64,000 nt of DNA from positions 39,889,118 to 39,953,117 of the forward strand of contig NC_092859.1 of the NCBI RefSeq assembly GCF_032062135.1, read 5' to 3'. This DNA comes from Pyxicephalus adspersus. Its lineage: Eukaryota > Chordata > Amphibia > Anura > Pyxicephalidae. The translations under genes and the position numbers were made by a program. Below are positions 51,868 through 64,000 of the stretch, in pieces (positions within the stretch are counted from its first letter, which is position 1; each line of letters opens with the position of its first letter). The notes beneath the pieces are model-generated. The model was not told the DNA's origin, searched no databases, and saw only the letters and a list, made by a program, of their open reading frames with translations.

Positions 51868-54800
51868 CTGGAGAAAGAAAAAATGTGCATTTAATAATGT
51901 GTGCTGCATCACAGTCCAATTTTTAATATTTTGACCTTGTTTTATGTTGACCCCCTGCCAATGGAAAACTTCAACTCCGCTCATAAGCATAATGTGTGAA
52001 TAATTTAAACTTAAAAATCTTACAAAATGTACAGTGGTTCTTTAAATATTACTGGTTTATAAATACAGTCCTGGTTCAAAAGGTGGCATTCAGGGGGTGG
52101 TTGCCTGCCAGTGGGTCAAGGACAGCTTGACTCCAGGTGTGGTTGTAAAGTGATATATAGGATACTTTAGGTTAGCACATATTTTCATATGTTATTGCAA
52201 TATTTATCCTAAACAAACTTTGTTTGTTGGCTAATGTCGCTTTCACATTTTTAAATAGTCTTCCATATTTTTGTTGTTGTAAAAAATATAGAGATTTGTA
52301 GATTAGCCACTAGGGGGAGGAAGCACTCAACTTGCAAATACCCAACCTCCTTTTATAAGGTATTAGCTATATAGTGAATGTATCGTCTTCAATGCATCAG
52401 CTCAAAGACAATAAAAACAGCCAGAAAGCATTGCAAAGCTGAAAAAAGAACTTGCATATCTAAAATAAATATATTTACATACTACACAAGCAAACACCTT
52501 GTAAAAAAATTAACACACTGAAAAGATTATCCACATTTTACTGTCTTTTATAATTCCCATAGCTATAAAAACAAAATAATAATTTGAAATACTTGTCGTT
52601 TAATTGCTTTATTCGTTCTAAATAGCATTGCCAGCAAGTCAGCAAGTGTTCCTAAACTGTAGAATTGTCCTGAGAGCAAGGGAATATTCGAATGGGGACA
52701 GATGTTCTGGTGATGATCATCTAAAATGTGAGTTCCTCCTACTTTAGGAAAGTTTTGCTTGACTTCCTGCTGCATTGCCAAAATGGGAAGTCTCAGCAGA
52801 ATGCGGACATCAAATAATTACCACGTAGAACATTTTTTTTACTGTATGAATGACATTATATGCATATTCTTTTATCATATTAATCGCAATAATCATTCTG
52901 GACAGCATAGTTGGCAATTGTTTTTGTCCCATATTTGTTTATATATTGGTTTCCATCCTCCAAGGCTACGTACACACGTTCAATAATAGTCTTTCACAGT
53001 CCTTTTTAATGACAAAAGAATGAAGGATCGCTGTACATACAATGCCGTTCTCCTCTATGGAGAGGGGAAAACGTCAGAGTGGCACTCGCTGTGCTCTCTC
53101 CCTTTCACTTCCATTAGGGTTGTTTGTCATTTGTGGATCCACCAGGACAGATCCATGAACGATGTTGGACGTGCGCTGTACACATGCCAGATTCTCATCC
53201 AATACTAGTCCGAGGGGATTATCGGACGATAATCATCTGATGTGTGTACATAGCCTAACACCCTGCAAGAGAGATCAAGAACATTTACCATTCCAGTGGG
53301 CAGTGTCTCCTATCTCTTTTTCCAAGAGCTGTGGCTTCTAAAGAATCCTCAGTTTCAGACACACTACTGGGAATGTTGGATTCCTGATGAAATACCCCGC
53401 CACTGCGCTCTTTGCTTCTACCCGCTAACTATTGGCTAATATGTGAATATTGTATCCCATAGTAACATAGCAATCAGCAAGTGGAAGGTCTGTAAGAAAA
53501 CTACTTCCAGCCCTTGTGAATCATTCTAAGCTGCCTTGTAATTTTCACTTTGGTAACTTATGAACTGCTGAAGAAGTAAAGGTAACAGAAGGAGTCCCCT
53601 CTAGTGCCAAGGTCCCGGACGCTTCCTGCAGGACACAGGCATCACATAAATAAAAGGGTTTTAACCATTCCCCATTCTACAATCACTATAAATCTCTCAG
53701 AAGTCTTTTAATTAGTGTCAGCACTCTAGATCTAGGACCACATATGCACATCAAAACAGGTTAGAAAACATCACTGTTCCCACAGAAACTAAACCCTAAA
53801 ATGACCAGAATGGCTGTACGAAAAACTTGCCAAACCTACGAAACTCGGTTGAATATTCTGAGAAGGTTGGTGGTTTTACAATCTGCTTTTAAGTACCTTC
53901 AAGAATGTGTATATTTTCTGTTCTTTCTTCCCATTTATGTCTCCTTTCTCAAATAGCTGGAAATTGGGAGTGAAGCCGCCACCAGGACGCACATATCTGT
54001 AGGAAAGGAACAAGTATTGTCTGAGTTACGTCACATTTATACAATCACTGTAATCACTTTTATCAAATGGGGGTATTTATTAAGCTTAAGTAATACAAAG
54101 AACTCGAAAGATATTTTACTTTACAATTTGACTGTGGGGTTTGAGGGTGTGAGGGAGATACTCAAGCTAGCCCCCAGACCTATCAGGTTCAACTACTCCC
54201 CACTTACTTTAATCCCTTAGGGATTTCTTCATTACTTCCAGGTTCCTGCAGACCAAATTGATTGCTGGGAAATCCCAAGATGACAAACCCATTATTTCCC
54301 AGTTCTTCTTGTAGTGCATTCAGTTCTAAAAGAAAGCAACATGTTTAATAGAAAATGTTATAGGTATCTGTAGGTTTCCCTACTTCATTTTCAAAGTGAC
54401 ATTTAATATGGGGACTGCTATTGATTACCCACTGGCTTAAACACCCTGAGTCACTGGTCTGAGCACAAGCTCTTCTCTAAAGGTTTGTTCTAAGTCATTG
54501 AACAGAATATGGCCAGCATGACAGCCAAGTAACAAACAGTTTCAGAAATAGTTTTCTTTGATGGATACTGTTTTTGGAGAATCCCAAACCAGCTTTGCTT
54601 TTCACTGCTTTTCAACAAACTGGCCATCAATAAAAATAAGTACAGTTACAAGCTGAATGAAAATCAGTTCCCTGCTCATGTATGTACATATTTCCAGATA
54701 TGTTTAATAAGTCACCTAAAGCACCGATCTATTTTACAGTAGTTAATATGTAAATTTTGACTTGAGAAGAAGCCTGATGGCTATCTTGAAACTTGTTATA

Positions 54801-57800
54801 GGTGTGTAGGTGTGCACAATGTCCAATGGTAATATGAAGGACGGGATTGGACATTCTTCAACTTTCTTTGAAAAAGAAAACATTTTTCAATTGGGGGGGG
54901 GGTTTAAGGCTCCTGATGTGTTAATGAGGATAATGAGATCTATGTTATGCAGGAGATACTTATTTATTATATTGATAATATATACTGGATACTGGAAACA
55001 AAACTCTACCCCACTTCTACTGGCTGATAAAATGAAAACTTTTTTTTGGCTGTGAGATCAAATTGTCCTGGTGACTTTTGTCATCACTACAGACACTGAG
55101 GGGATATTCATAATTTTAGAATTCTAATTAGAGTTTCGGGGAAATCTTTTATTTAATGGGGCACATTTTCAGTAACAACTGTCTAAGGGGAGAATTTCCT
55201 TCAGTTTTGGAGATTTCCTTCAACATTCTGCTGCTTCTCTGGGACAGAAATTGCCATCATTTGCCAAATGGAACAAAGTAAAACATAACCTAATACATCC
55301 TTACTCTATGAAAGGATTCATTTGAACTGCTATTTTTACTAAACTTTTTAGTGTTATGATTTGGTCTCACCATTGTTTTCTGCTACAAACATTGCTGGCC
55401 ATGTAAAAGAACTACATACAGAAAGAAACAACCAGTAGGGGTTTCCTGACACATTCCAACATCCTGTTTGCTTTGTTGCCACTGATTTCAGGGTTTAGCC
55501 AAAAAACAAAATGAATTTATTTGGCACTACAAGGCTGTTCCTTCAGCCTGACAAAAGTATGCTGTGTAGTTATTTAACTTATTTAAATGTTTGCAGTCAA
55601 ACAAAAGAAGCAAACCCCTCTTTAATTCTTTCTTTTATTCTAGAAAACAGATTATAACACGAGTCAGGAAAGACCAGAACGCTATGTGGACCTGGCTGAC
55701 AATGTCTGGAGGTCAAATTATTCCAAAAGAAATAGAGGCTACCATTACTGACTTCTCATTCTGAAAATACTGTGTTCCTGGAAGGCATGCAGATCCTCTT
55801 GGTTCATTAAATACTTTAAGTCGATGACCCAGAACAAGTATGCAAACACGGATTTCTAAGTTAATGTCTAATAGTTTCTGGTCATATGTCCCTATGACAA
55901 GTTTACTTTAAGATAAATCTACCAAGAACTTGAGAAAGTCGAAAGGAGCCAATGATGAAAAACTTTAGCATGCAAATTCAAGCTTGAATTCTATTTCCCA
56001 AGTCTTCTACTCTTGTCATTATAGAGGCAGAAATGTGCAGGGATTATCATTTTCCTACTATTGTTCTGATGACAGTAAACAAAAATTCTACTTTTCACCA
56101 CTTTAACTAAAGTTCTGCCCACCCCCTTTAATCTGATCGGTCACCAACCTAGTACTTCCTAGTATGGAGGAACACCAGATACCATGTTTCCCTGAGTGTA
56201 TTGATTTCTGTCTAAGTGACAAACCACCAAGCCTGGCAAACCTGGCACAACCAGGTGTGAAAAAGGAAATCTGTACAGGAGTCCTTAGGGGATGCAGAAG
56301 CAGAATTGTGACAGTTATGTGAAGAAGTAAGTTATGATTTAATTTGAAGTAGTGTTAAATGTGGAGGTGTACCTTCCCCTTCCATGTGGCAAATCTGTAT
56401 TTTCATTCATTCATAATGAGAAGGAATAAACCATGTCAATTGTGTGTGCTCTATGCATATGTATAATATATTTACCTGTATGTTTTGGTAAATGAATATC
56501 TAAAGTCTGTTTGTATTTTCTGAAAAAGTCAATAATTGGCATGAAGAGTACTTACATTGTATTCTGCATGACTGTGAGTACAAAGTCCTAGCGGTGCCTA
56601 CTTTAAAGTAAACTTTTATATTGTCTTGTGCCGGTTCATGTTAAATGATATTAGAACTCATTACCATTGCATTGATTAGGAAACAGATGCATGAAGCTTA
56701 CCTAGGTACTGCATGGTGAGCCCTCAGTAAGTGGCCACATTCACAAACAGCACCGTCTTCCCCTGATATTGCTTGAAGGGGATGAACTGGCTTCCTTCTA
56801 GAGTGAGGGCACCATAGTCATAGATGGTTCCAGCCACAGAGCTGTAGCAGTCAACCTAAAACAAACAAAAGCATTAAACTTTCGGCTGAACAAAACTGTG
56901 ACCTTAAGGTATAGTATAAAAATAAAAAAAAAGAAATGGAAAAAAAACAATCAAATTTTCCATCACTCTGATACTCCACATAAATATTTGGTATAATATA
57001 TTTACATAGGAATTTGTAGAACTCACAAGAGCAAGTTTAATAATCGTGGGTAAATCTAAGCACATTCAGATATCTAGATTTATCCGTGTGTTTTGCAACT
57101 GTGTGGCTAAAAGTGATTTGTTGCTTTCTAGAACCATTCTGCGATCCACACGACTGCAGACACAACCGTGTGCAAAAATAGTTCCCATCCAACTTAATGG
57201 GAGCAGTTACCACTATGGGTGAGCCTGTGACAAAGCACTGCAGTGATCCACATGTATGAAATGGCCCTTATCCTGCACTGGTAGCTCTGCTAATGACACA
57301 AAGTGAGTGAAATGCAAGAATAAACAGTGCAGGAGCAATAATGAGACATTCTATTATATAAAGTATGTTGCTAACAGCCAATACCATGCCAATAGGCGGC
57401 TGTGTGCCACCCCTGCCACCCCTACAGCCTTATGCCATGGCTTTTTTTTTAGTTAGGCAGAAATTCTGGCATTCTACTTTACTGGTGAACTGCAAACCAG
57501 AAAATGCTAGTGAATAAAGTGAGAAAGTCTGTCCTGTTTCAATCAATGTGACATTTACATAAACCAGTCCAATCCAGGCTGAATTCTGTAGTCATACATA
57601 TGAAATAAAGGAAACCTAATAATGTTGTAGAAGTTTAATCAGTGTACAGAGTGCAAGGTCCCAGTACATAAAATCCTTACTGTTGATTATTTTATTAACA
57701 TTGTTTCTAGGTACTCTAAAGGTTACATAGAAAAATTATCAGTGTTAGCTGATTTATATCAGAACTGCGGTGTACCTGGGAAATACTGGAAGTTAGGGAG

Positions 57801-60800
57801 CCTGATATTAAAGTGGGGTAAGGCTTAAGGAATGGTAACTGCTATCTGGGGCTCATTTAGAGAGAGATTTCCCCTCTTTTCCTTGTTTTGCTGTTAAAGC
57901 AGAGCAAAACCACAATACAGGAGACATGCACATGCTCTTTTTTTTATTTCTATGCTTACAATGCTAAGAAAAAAAATGTCTGAACAACCCAAAGGTTTGT
58001 AAACTTCTGAAAGTCTTGCAAAGTATTATTTACTAAGGTAAAAATGTTTTAAAGGCTGACAATTAGTAAAACACTATTGCACGGTCCCAGAAGCCTGCTG
58101 TGCAATACTATTATACAGCGGGTTCCTGGAACTGCTTTTTAGCCTTTACAAAGTGTTTGCCTTCCCATGTTAATTAATCCTTTGCCTGGCCTCCAGAAGT
58201 TTAGATGTGGACCGTGGCTCTTCACTGAAAAATACAGCTAGGTATCCACAACACTGACATTGTAGGTGCTGCTTCAGTGCCACCCTGATGCCTCTTGGTA
58301 CCATTCTGGCTTAACTCCCTCTAAGCTCCTGGCTCCAGCCTTTGTGCCCAAGGCAGCCATATGCCAATCTTTTCATAGAATATATAGTTCACAGCCTTCA
58401 CCAAAACAGGAAGAAAAAAGAGGAATCCATCAATGGGGATATCCATTTTGGCTGCAGCTGTCTAGGACTAGATCTCCACTTGTAAGGCATCCTTTCACTT
58501 CTGGGACAGGAAGTTTGTGGAAATTTCTCTAAGGGGTCCCCACATACAAGAAAGGACAGCAATGTTATCTTAACTGCTCTATCCAAAACTAAAAATAAAA
58601 GGTCAGGAGTGTAGATAACCAATATTAGTAGGTGACTTTTGGTGTCCTATGTTTGATCCAGACACTGGGCTTAACCATCACTCTTCCAGTTCTGCCTAGG
58701 AACCTACAGTCACTGGAAGGTATCTGGCTGTATGCGTATATTCCAAAACATGTTGATTATTCCGTCCAGCAATTTTGGGGAAAATGCTGCTTTACATCAG
58801 GATTTATACTGTACTTGTGCCTCTAGCAAGGGAAAGGTAGTCAGAGGAAAACAATAGAGTTCAACCAGAAGATTCCTCCCAGGCATAAAGTTTTCCTCCA
58901 TGCAAGTTTGGCCATCAGAGTCTATGGACATAAAAATGTTCCTCAATGTTAAGATAAAGATCATATGAAAATTCTCAAGTGTCTAAATGCACCCTAAGTT
59001 CCCTAAAAATGTATATCCTGAATGTAAATGGATCCATGTCAACTATCTGATCCACTAACTTTGTATTCCTTTTATAGGACCCCAGAAACAAAGTCTTCTT
59101 GCTGATGCTTTCGGTTCCTAATGTGCTGCTGATCTATTCTACCTCCAACTGCAGTTTTAAATTCATATGTCCATCCATGAAATTTTAAGAGATGCTACCT
59201 ATGACAACCAAGTCCCATCCAATACTGGGGTTGCTGCTGTCGGACTTCCTAACTGGAGTAGTTATGGAGTAGAGGACCTCTACAGAACCACATTGATGCC
59301 CCTGCAGCTTTTTCAAAAGTTTAGATGAATGTTATATTTTTTAAAGTGATTATACCAATATGTAATGTACATTTACTAGCATGTTTCAGTAATTTTTAGG
59401 TAGCTCAAAAAGTCCAAATACACTAAAGTAATGTATAGCTCTATATTTAAATAAGCTTACCAGGGAATTAAGGGGCCCCTTTAATAAAGCATTAATGCAG
59501 AGTAGAAAGCCACCCACGGCTCCCTGCTGCAGGGACAAATAATCCTAAATCAACTGCTGCTTGCTGATCTCAGTGGAAAATTCACGTTTAGTGAGGATTG
59601 TATTGAATCCAGTTGCCTGTGGTTGTTATTTTTCTGGTATTTTTACTAGGAGCAGATGTTGTTTTTCCCCTTTTTTAGTGTCCAAAGAGAGAGACACAGA
59701 AATATTTCACCCAATTGGCAGGAAGCTAGTGGCTGGCTGGGAGAGTTGTAGAACCTTCATGTAAACAGGATACTGAAACAGATGTGTATGTTTTGGTCCA
59801 TTTCACTGTCTGGTCCAGAAGCTACAGCTTACCATAGACATGTGAGATCTGCTGGGTATGCAGGCTCAAAGCAACTGGCAGAAAACCAGCCATGTCCATA
59901 AATATGCAGACAAAGACTAGTCAAGTGTGCAATTTTGGTTTCATAAATACCATACTTCTATAAATACTGGTTGTGGGTGGAACAGCCATACCACGAGCGT
60001 TGTAACAGCACACTTGTCTTATTGTTTACTAGTCTCAAGCTAATACCATCCAAATATACCATTCCAGCATGGCATGGATGCTGTCAGCTTAGATTTCATA
60101 CTGCATTACTTTTTCACCAGAATTATCTTTGCCAACTAACATACCAGATGATGGTGCCCCTACTTGATTTGAAATAAAATAAATACATATTTGGGAAATA
60201 TTACATTCCTTTTCACTTTTAGGGACAGAGTGGAAACATCAGCAGATGGCAGAGTTATATTTTAAATAAATATAAAATTAGACAAGCAAGATGCTAGAGC
60301 ATTAGGATATTATGTAACCTCTGGCTGGTATGTAAAGCAGGAACTTCAGTTCCCAATAACTTAGGTTTCTCATAAATACAAGAAGACATCAGTCTGTGTA
60401 GGCAAGCTGTGCCTGGCCTTCGGACCTTCCACTTTTCCAGTGTTATAGTTGCCCATAATCAGGGATGGCAGAATGTTTTTTTATGGGAATGTAGAAGGCT
60501 GGGATGATTCATCGTTTTTGAGATTTGGGCTACTTACAAATATCTCATTGGAAGGATAATTTCTCCCTCTGAAGTGGAAGCCAAAAGAAAGTTAGGACCT
60601 TTTCAGACTTGTAGCTCCCAGAATCCCCTCTTCAACTACTACACGCTCATATGAAAAGCTTGATAACCATTTTGTCATAGGGGTGATTGAGGTTGAGTAT
60701 GGCTGAGGTTAGGGTGAAGGTTCTTCTTCCCGAACAGGAAAAGCACATGCGGGGCCAGAAGCAACTTTAAAAGAACTACACCACAAAACTCACCATTGCA

Positions 60801-62503
60801 TGCAATCATAGGCACCCAATGGTTCCCAACTGCTCCCAAGGTAAATAAGCAAACCCATGATAGAGAGGCATATTAGTATAAATGCAGGTGACAATCCAGA
60901 AGGTACAACCTTTAAAAACAAGTCAGCAGTAAAAGCTTTCAAGCTTTTCTCTGACTGGTTCTCTTTAAGCTACTATCTACTGGCTTTTACTACAAATTGA
61001 TTGTCTAATAATTATTTACTGGTCATTGCTACTCTTCTTGGATAAATGAAGGCTTTGCAATATACGAAAGTGTATGTAATCCAATACATAAGTCACCGAG
61101 CCGTACAATAATAAGAAACATTACTTGCACCGTATGCTTATTCCTGCCTGGCTGGGAGTACATCAAGTCTATATACCAGCTAACATTATTTCTCTTTTTA
61201 CCGCACAGCCTCCAGGTATTTGCATGTAAATAGCAGCAATCAGTTTTCCGCCTTTGTGACGCATATGATGTTAAAACCTCACAGCACTTCCCATTGGTAC
61301 CCAACAGGCTTCACTAATGGCAGCATAGTACATCAGATAGAACTATTGTCTCGCAGCACTCTGGAGTAATTTATCACCTGGGGCGGCCTTATTATTATTT
61401 CTCTGGTTCTGCAATCTCCTGTACAAAACTGTTCATTGGCTTCTACTAAATTTGAAGCTCCATTGTATGTATATATAGTACCTGCAGGGGATATGGAAGC
61501 CTGTAAGCCTCTCTGGGAGATAGAATAAAGCAAACCTATTTTGAAAGTCATTAGTGCTATAGAGACACGTAGACATAACTCAAACTAGATGACATTTACT
61601 TTGCTAAAGTACTAGATCACATACCCAAATTGCTTGTTTTTAATCAATTGCTTGTTTTAATTAAAATATGTTTTCATCTATCTTTGCACCCAGTTTTGCT
61701 GATCTCCCATATCCTTTTTTTGCAGTCACATCTGGTCTACATGTATTTACTTCCCAATGATGACAATAATTGGAACATGTTAGTGCAATGAGTCCCTGGT
61801 GTGACACTCTCATCCTGTAAAGTGGAATGCCTGAAAAAGGACCCTAATGGCGGGATCATCAGATATTATGTTAATGATAGCTGCAGATTTAAAGTAACCC
61901 TGTTGCAAAAATAACACTGGAGTCCCTGACCAATACCTTTCCCAGTCTGTGCCACCAAAAGCCTCTCTAATAAAGCAAAATCACAGATTAAAAATTTTTA
62001 AGAAATCAGTTCTTATGGGATTACCTATTTTCTTTGCCCCTATCATATTCAGTGGTGCCTCTTCCAGCTCCTACGTCACTGATTTCCCCTTTTACTGACT
62101 TAGGGATCATTGGGGGGTACACTGAGTGCACCAAGGATATTGTTATCTTTTGCTTAAGAGGTACATTAAATATTTAGAAACTACATTTATAATGACAATA
62201 ACATGTTCAGTATTATAAGAGAATATAGTGATTGTGATTACGCTGCTTTACTATACAAGCTCAATGTTTTGTACAATAATGATCATCAATAAATGAAATA
62301 GCAGGAAAATAGAAACAAAAATCATTAAAGAACTAAAACAGCAATAATATCCAGACATGCAAACAACAACAAAGCAAACATAAATAATAAACACATTGCA
62401 AGGACTGTTTACTTACCGACTTCTGGTCATTTTCTTTCTGCGCTTGGGCCAGGACAGCCAGGAAACAGGGGAGCAGCCAGGATAAGCCAGATTTGGCCCC
62501 CAT
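51625..62503 (-). CDS. GPX3: Glutathione peroxidase 3 (secreted selenoprotein), 5 coding exons
   Basis: GPX3 reduces hydrogen peroxide and organic hydroperoxides outside the cell using selenocysteine. Joined exons give 233 residues (human 226) with GT-AG junctions and exon sizes 154, 118 and 100, typical of the family. A signal peptide (1 to about 21, [20 protein letters not shown]) marks it as secreted. Selenocysteine 73 is encoded by TGA at 56726-56724 in NVATY-Sec-GLT. The other active-site residues are present: Q107, W182 and N183. Residue 101 is Ser where human GPX3 has Cys (FPSNQFG versus FPCNQFG). A SECIS element in the 3' UTR completes the selenoprotein evidence. The signal peptide and the TNIP1 neighbour separate it from GPX1/2/4. 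Confidence 0.97.
51868..53896 (-). other. GPX3: GPX3 intron 4 with MITE
   Basis: Contains the MITE at 52973-53256. Otherwise unremarkable. Confidence 0.6.
52973..53256. mobile_element. MITE with ACGTACACACG ends, copy 2
   Basis: 284 bp starting AGGCTACGTACACACGTTC and ending GATGTGTGTACATAGCCT. Its right arm, inverted, resembles the left arm of copy 1 at 17941 (CAGATGAT follows the terminal block in both). Confidence 0.75.
53897..53996 (-). CDS. GPX3: GPX3 exon 4
   Basis: Acceptor TTCCTACAG, donor GTACTT; 100 nt, residues 120-153. [20 protein letters not shown] then [13 protein letters not shown], nearly identical to human. Confidence 0.97.
54208..54325 (-). CDS. GPX3: GPX3 exon 3
   Basis: Acceptor TTCTTTTAG, donor GTAAGT; 118 nt, residues 81-120. 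[19 protein letters not shown] and [17 protein letters not shown]107 is the catalytic glutamine. Confidence 0.96.
54326..56701 (-). other. GPX3: GPX3 intron 2
   Basis: No named element. The open frame at 54810-55055 has no domain or splice context. Confidence 0.55.
56702..56855 (-). CDS. GPX3: GPX3 exon 2 (selenocysteine exon)
   Basis: Acceptor TGTTTTAG, donor GTAAGC; 154 nt, residues 30-81. [42 protein letters not shown], then TGA (Sec 73) and GLTMQYL. The frame is open on both sides of the TGA and the text matches the family after it, so it is read through rather than a real stop. Confidence 0.97.
56856..62416 (-). other. GPX3: GPX3 intron 1 (5.6 kb)
   Basis: No repeat with clear ends recognised. 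Moderately higher-complexity text at about 58260-59290 may be old transposon sequence. Nothing else supportable. Confidence 0.5.
62417..62503 (-). CDS. GPX3: GPX3 exon 1 (signal peptide)
   Basis: ATG at 62503 on the minus strand, donor GTAAGT at 62416, phase 0. 29 codons: a hydrophobic signal peptide followed by QKENDQKS. The expected cleavage is near A19-Q20-A21. The start is the first ATG that gives a signal peptide in frame with exon 2. Confidence 0.93.
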
Positions 62504-62640
62504 CCTGGGGTAGTTGTGCAGCCCCAGCAGTAGCAGAGAGCTGAGCAGTGCTGTTTATTTCCTCTCCTCCTCAGGAATAATGACACATTCCAGGGATCAC
62601 ACTGTAAAATACTCAAGGCAGAGCCACCAGCAGCCAATGG
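62504..62640 (-). promoter_or_regulatory. GPX3: GPX3 upstream region
   Basis: A CCAAT box (written CCAAT on the + strand, 62634-62638) lies about 130 bases before the ATG. AT-rich candidates for a TATA element on the minus strand are GTATTTTAC (about 62603-62611) and AAATAAA (62554-62560). Which one is used, and the start site, cannot be decided from sequence. Confidence 0.4.
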
Positions 62641-63289
62641 GGAGCCAGGAAGGGGAGATATTGAAAAGCTGCTGATAGGGAGTCATACAGATTCCACTTC
62701 CAGACTCAACTTTACAAACAAAGCCATCTGTGATCCATTTCTATGTAGCACTCTATGTGTTTCTACATGATGTTGTGTGTGGTATATGTGTGACAGCCTG
62801 CTAACACTAAGAGCAGATGTGACAAGGACACAGAACACATTGTTTTGTGTATTAAAGTACAGGGGACACACAGTAACAAGTTCCTGGAGAGGAAAGAATT
62901 ATTTTATTTATACAGCACCAAATAATTCCCTAGAGCACATGGAATGTTCACATCAGATGAACATTGCCCATTAGGACTTAAATAAGCAGGGGAAGATTTG
63001 GGCTAAAGGCAAATGAGGTGTAATAAACACATAAAAAAGGATTTTTATTCCTTTGTGCAAATAATATGTGTGCTGTGTTAATAGATTATAACAGGTACCA
63101 TTTTTAAAGTGGAAGTCTATGCCAAAATGTTTCCAGTTTAGAAGCATTAGGGATGTCATTAAAGAGATTTCCAATTTACTTTCATCTTGATGACACCTTT
63201 GCTTGGTAAAGATTGTGTTATTATCTTGTGATTTATGTGATATTATGTGATATATGTGATTTTGTGTTACCACCAACAGGGGTGACAGA
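62641..63289. other. Upstream of GPX3
   Basis: A small L2-like tail fragment (TTATTTATACAGCACCAAAT) lies at about 62903-62922. No gene recognised; open frames are without domains. Confidence 0.5.
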
Positions 63290-63690
63290 TACCAATAAAA
63301 ATCCTACCTAAGTTAACTTTGAAAAGACATTTACCAGATATAAAACCCTATAAGACATAGTTGATCCAGAGGAGGCAAAAAAAAAACCCTGGTACAATTT
63401 GCTCAAATAGGGGGAAAAAATCCTTCCTGATTCCATGAGACAATCGCATGTTCCCTGGATTAACAGTGTCTGTTATCTGTACTTTAAATGCTTAATACCC
63501 AGTTATATTCTGTGCTTCTAGAAAAACATCCAGCTTTTTCCTAAAGCAATCTATAATATTTGCTGAAACTACTTCCTGAGGGAGCCGATTCCACATTTTC
63601 ACACACCTTACAGTGAAGAATCCCTTCCTTATCCGGAGCTTAAACTTCTTTTCCTCCAGACACAAAGAGTGCCCTCTTGTTAGTGTTAAA
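63290..63690 (-). mobile_element. CR1-type LINE, C-terminal reverse-transcriptase ORF and 3' tail
   Basis: On the minus strand, 63690 to 63492 is an uninterrupted frame ending in TAA. It reads TRGHSLCLEEKKFKLRIRKG, FFTVRCVKMWNRLPQEVVSA and ends LEAQNITGY. This is the standard C-terminal end of CR1-type LINE ORF2. Its tail (CCAGGGAACATGCGATTGTC, TTTGCCTCCTCTGGATCAAC) matches the 3' end at 17042-17232. The upstream ORF is missing (5'-truncated). Confidence 0.8.
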
Positions 63691-64000
63691 GGACAACTTG
63701 AAACATATGTTTAATGTTTAAATGATTATGACTTTATGATGTTATGACCTGCCTATGCATGAACAGCAAAAATCCATATATTACATACTCCTAAATACCT
63801 TATATAATTTAAAGCTATAGTGTGCTAAATAGTGTGATATTATATTTCCACAATTATTTTAAAGTGAACCTGTCAACCACCTAACACAATGCTAAAGTTC
63901 TACAGCCCTAGATGGATTCATAATGTTGCATTCCTAGAGAAATGCAGAAAGTATGACAGTGAGCAGTATGTAGGGAAGGAATGCAGAGGGTATGACAGTG
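63691..64000. other. Window end; possible start of a tandem repeat
   Basis: GAAATGCAGAAAGTATGACAG (starting near 63940) and GGAATGCAGAGGGTATGACA (starting near 63978) are about 38 bases apart, with the window ending inside the second unit. Confidence 0.4.

Noticed and set aside
58266..59290. Possible old LINE in GPX3 intron 1 (text such as LNVNGSMST)
   Set aside because: Resemblance to LINE endonuclease text was too weak and not continuous in any frame.
62413..62637. 74-codon minus-strand frame overlapping GPX3 exon 1
   Set aside because: It is a different frame from the GPX3 signal peptide, which has the correct phase to exon 2 and a hydrophobic core.
1..64000. A novel defence or multi-gene system
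   Set aside because: The window holds two well-known vertebrate genes and transposable elements; no gene cluster or repeat-spacer array supports anything else.

Overview
This is a vertebrate nuclear window, most likely from a frog. It holds two complete, intron-rich genes that converge tail to tail: TNIP1 (ABIN-1) on the + strand and GPX3 (extracellular glutathione peroxidase 3) on the - strand. TNIP1 and GPX3 are also convergent neighbours in mammals, so the synteny supports both calls. The anuran assignment is inferred from AT-rich introns, V-SINE/L2-like elements, CR1 and L1/Tx1-like LINE fragments, hAT MITEs and a MITE family with ends of the type GGCTACGTACACACG. No ribosomal, tRNA, CRISPR or bacterial-type features were seen.

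Layout. Positions 1-3.6 kb are intergenic and repeat-rich. A compact promoter (GC box, CCAAT box, palindromic NF-kB site) at about 3636-3719 precedes a noncoding first exon ending at 3855. A 14.7-kb first intron follows, containing several MITEs, a 740-bp foldback element, a CR1 3' end and one unidentified coding-like relic at 7.0-7.5 kb. The TNIP1 coding exons run from 18586 to 45817: 17 coding exons, all with GT-AG junctions and a continuous frame, predicting 617 residues. A 5-kb intergenic region holds a decayed L1-like ORF2 on the - strand and a hAT MITE. GPX3 runs on the - strand from its start codon at 62503 to its stop at 51625: five coding exons, 233 residues, an in-frame TGA selenocysteine at residue 73, a complete SECIS element in the 3' UTR and a poly(A) signal. 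The last 1.5 kb hold the GPX3 upstream region and a CR1 LINE fragment.

Function. TNIP1 is a cytosolic ubiquitin-binding coiled-coil adaptor that restrains NF-kB signalling together with A20. The NF-kB-like site in its promoter fits a negative-feedback loop. GPX3 is a secreted selenoenzyme that reduces hydroperoxides. The two genes are linked by position; nothing in the sequence shows a shared pathway.

I found no undescribed multi-gene system. The points most worth a second look are the shortened TNIP1 N-terminus and remodelled C-terminus, a conserved LC3-interaction-like motif, a short upstream ORF, a degenerate 58-bp-period tandem array in TNIP1 intron 13, the 740-bp foldback element, the unidentified relic in intron 1, and several hairpins or palindromes.
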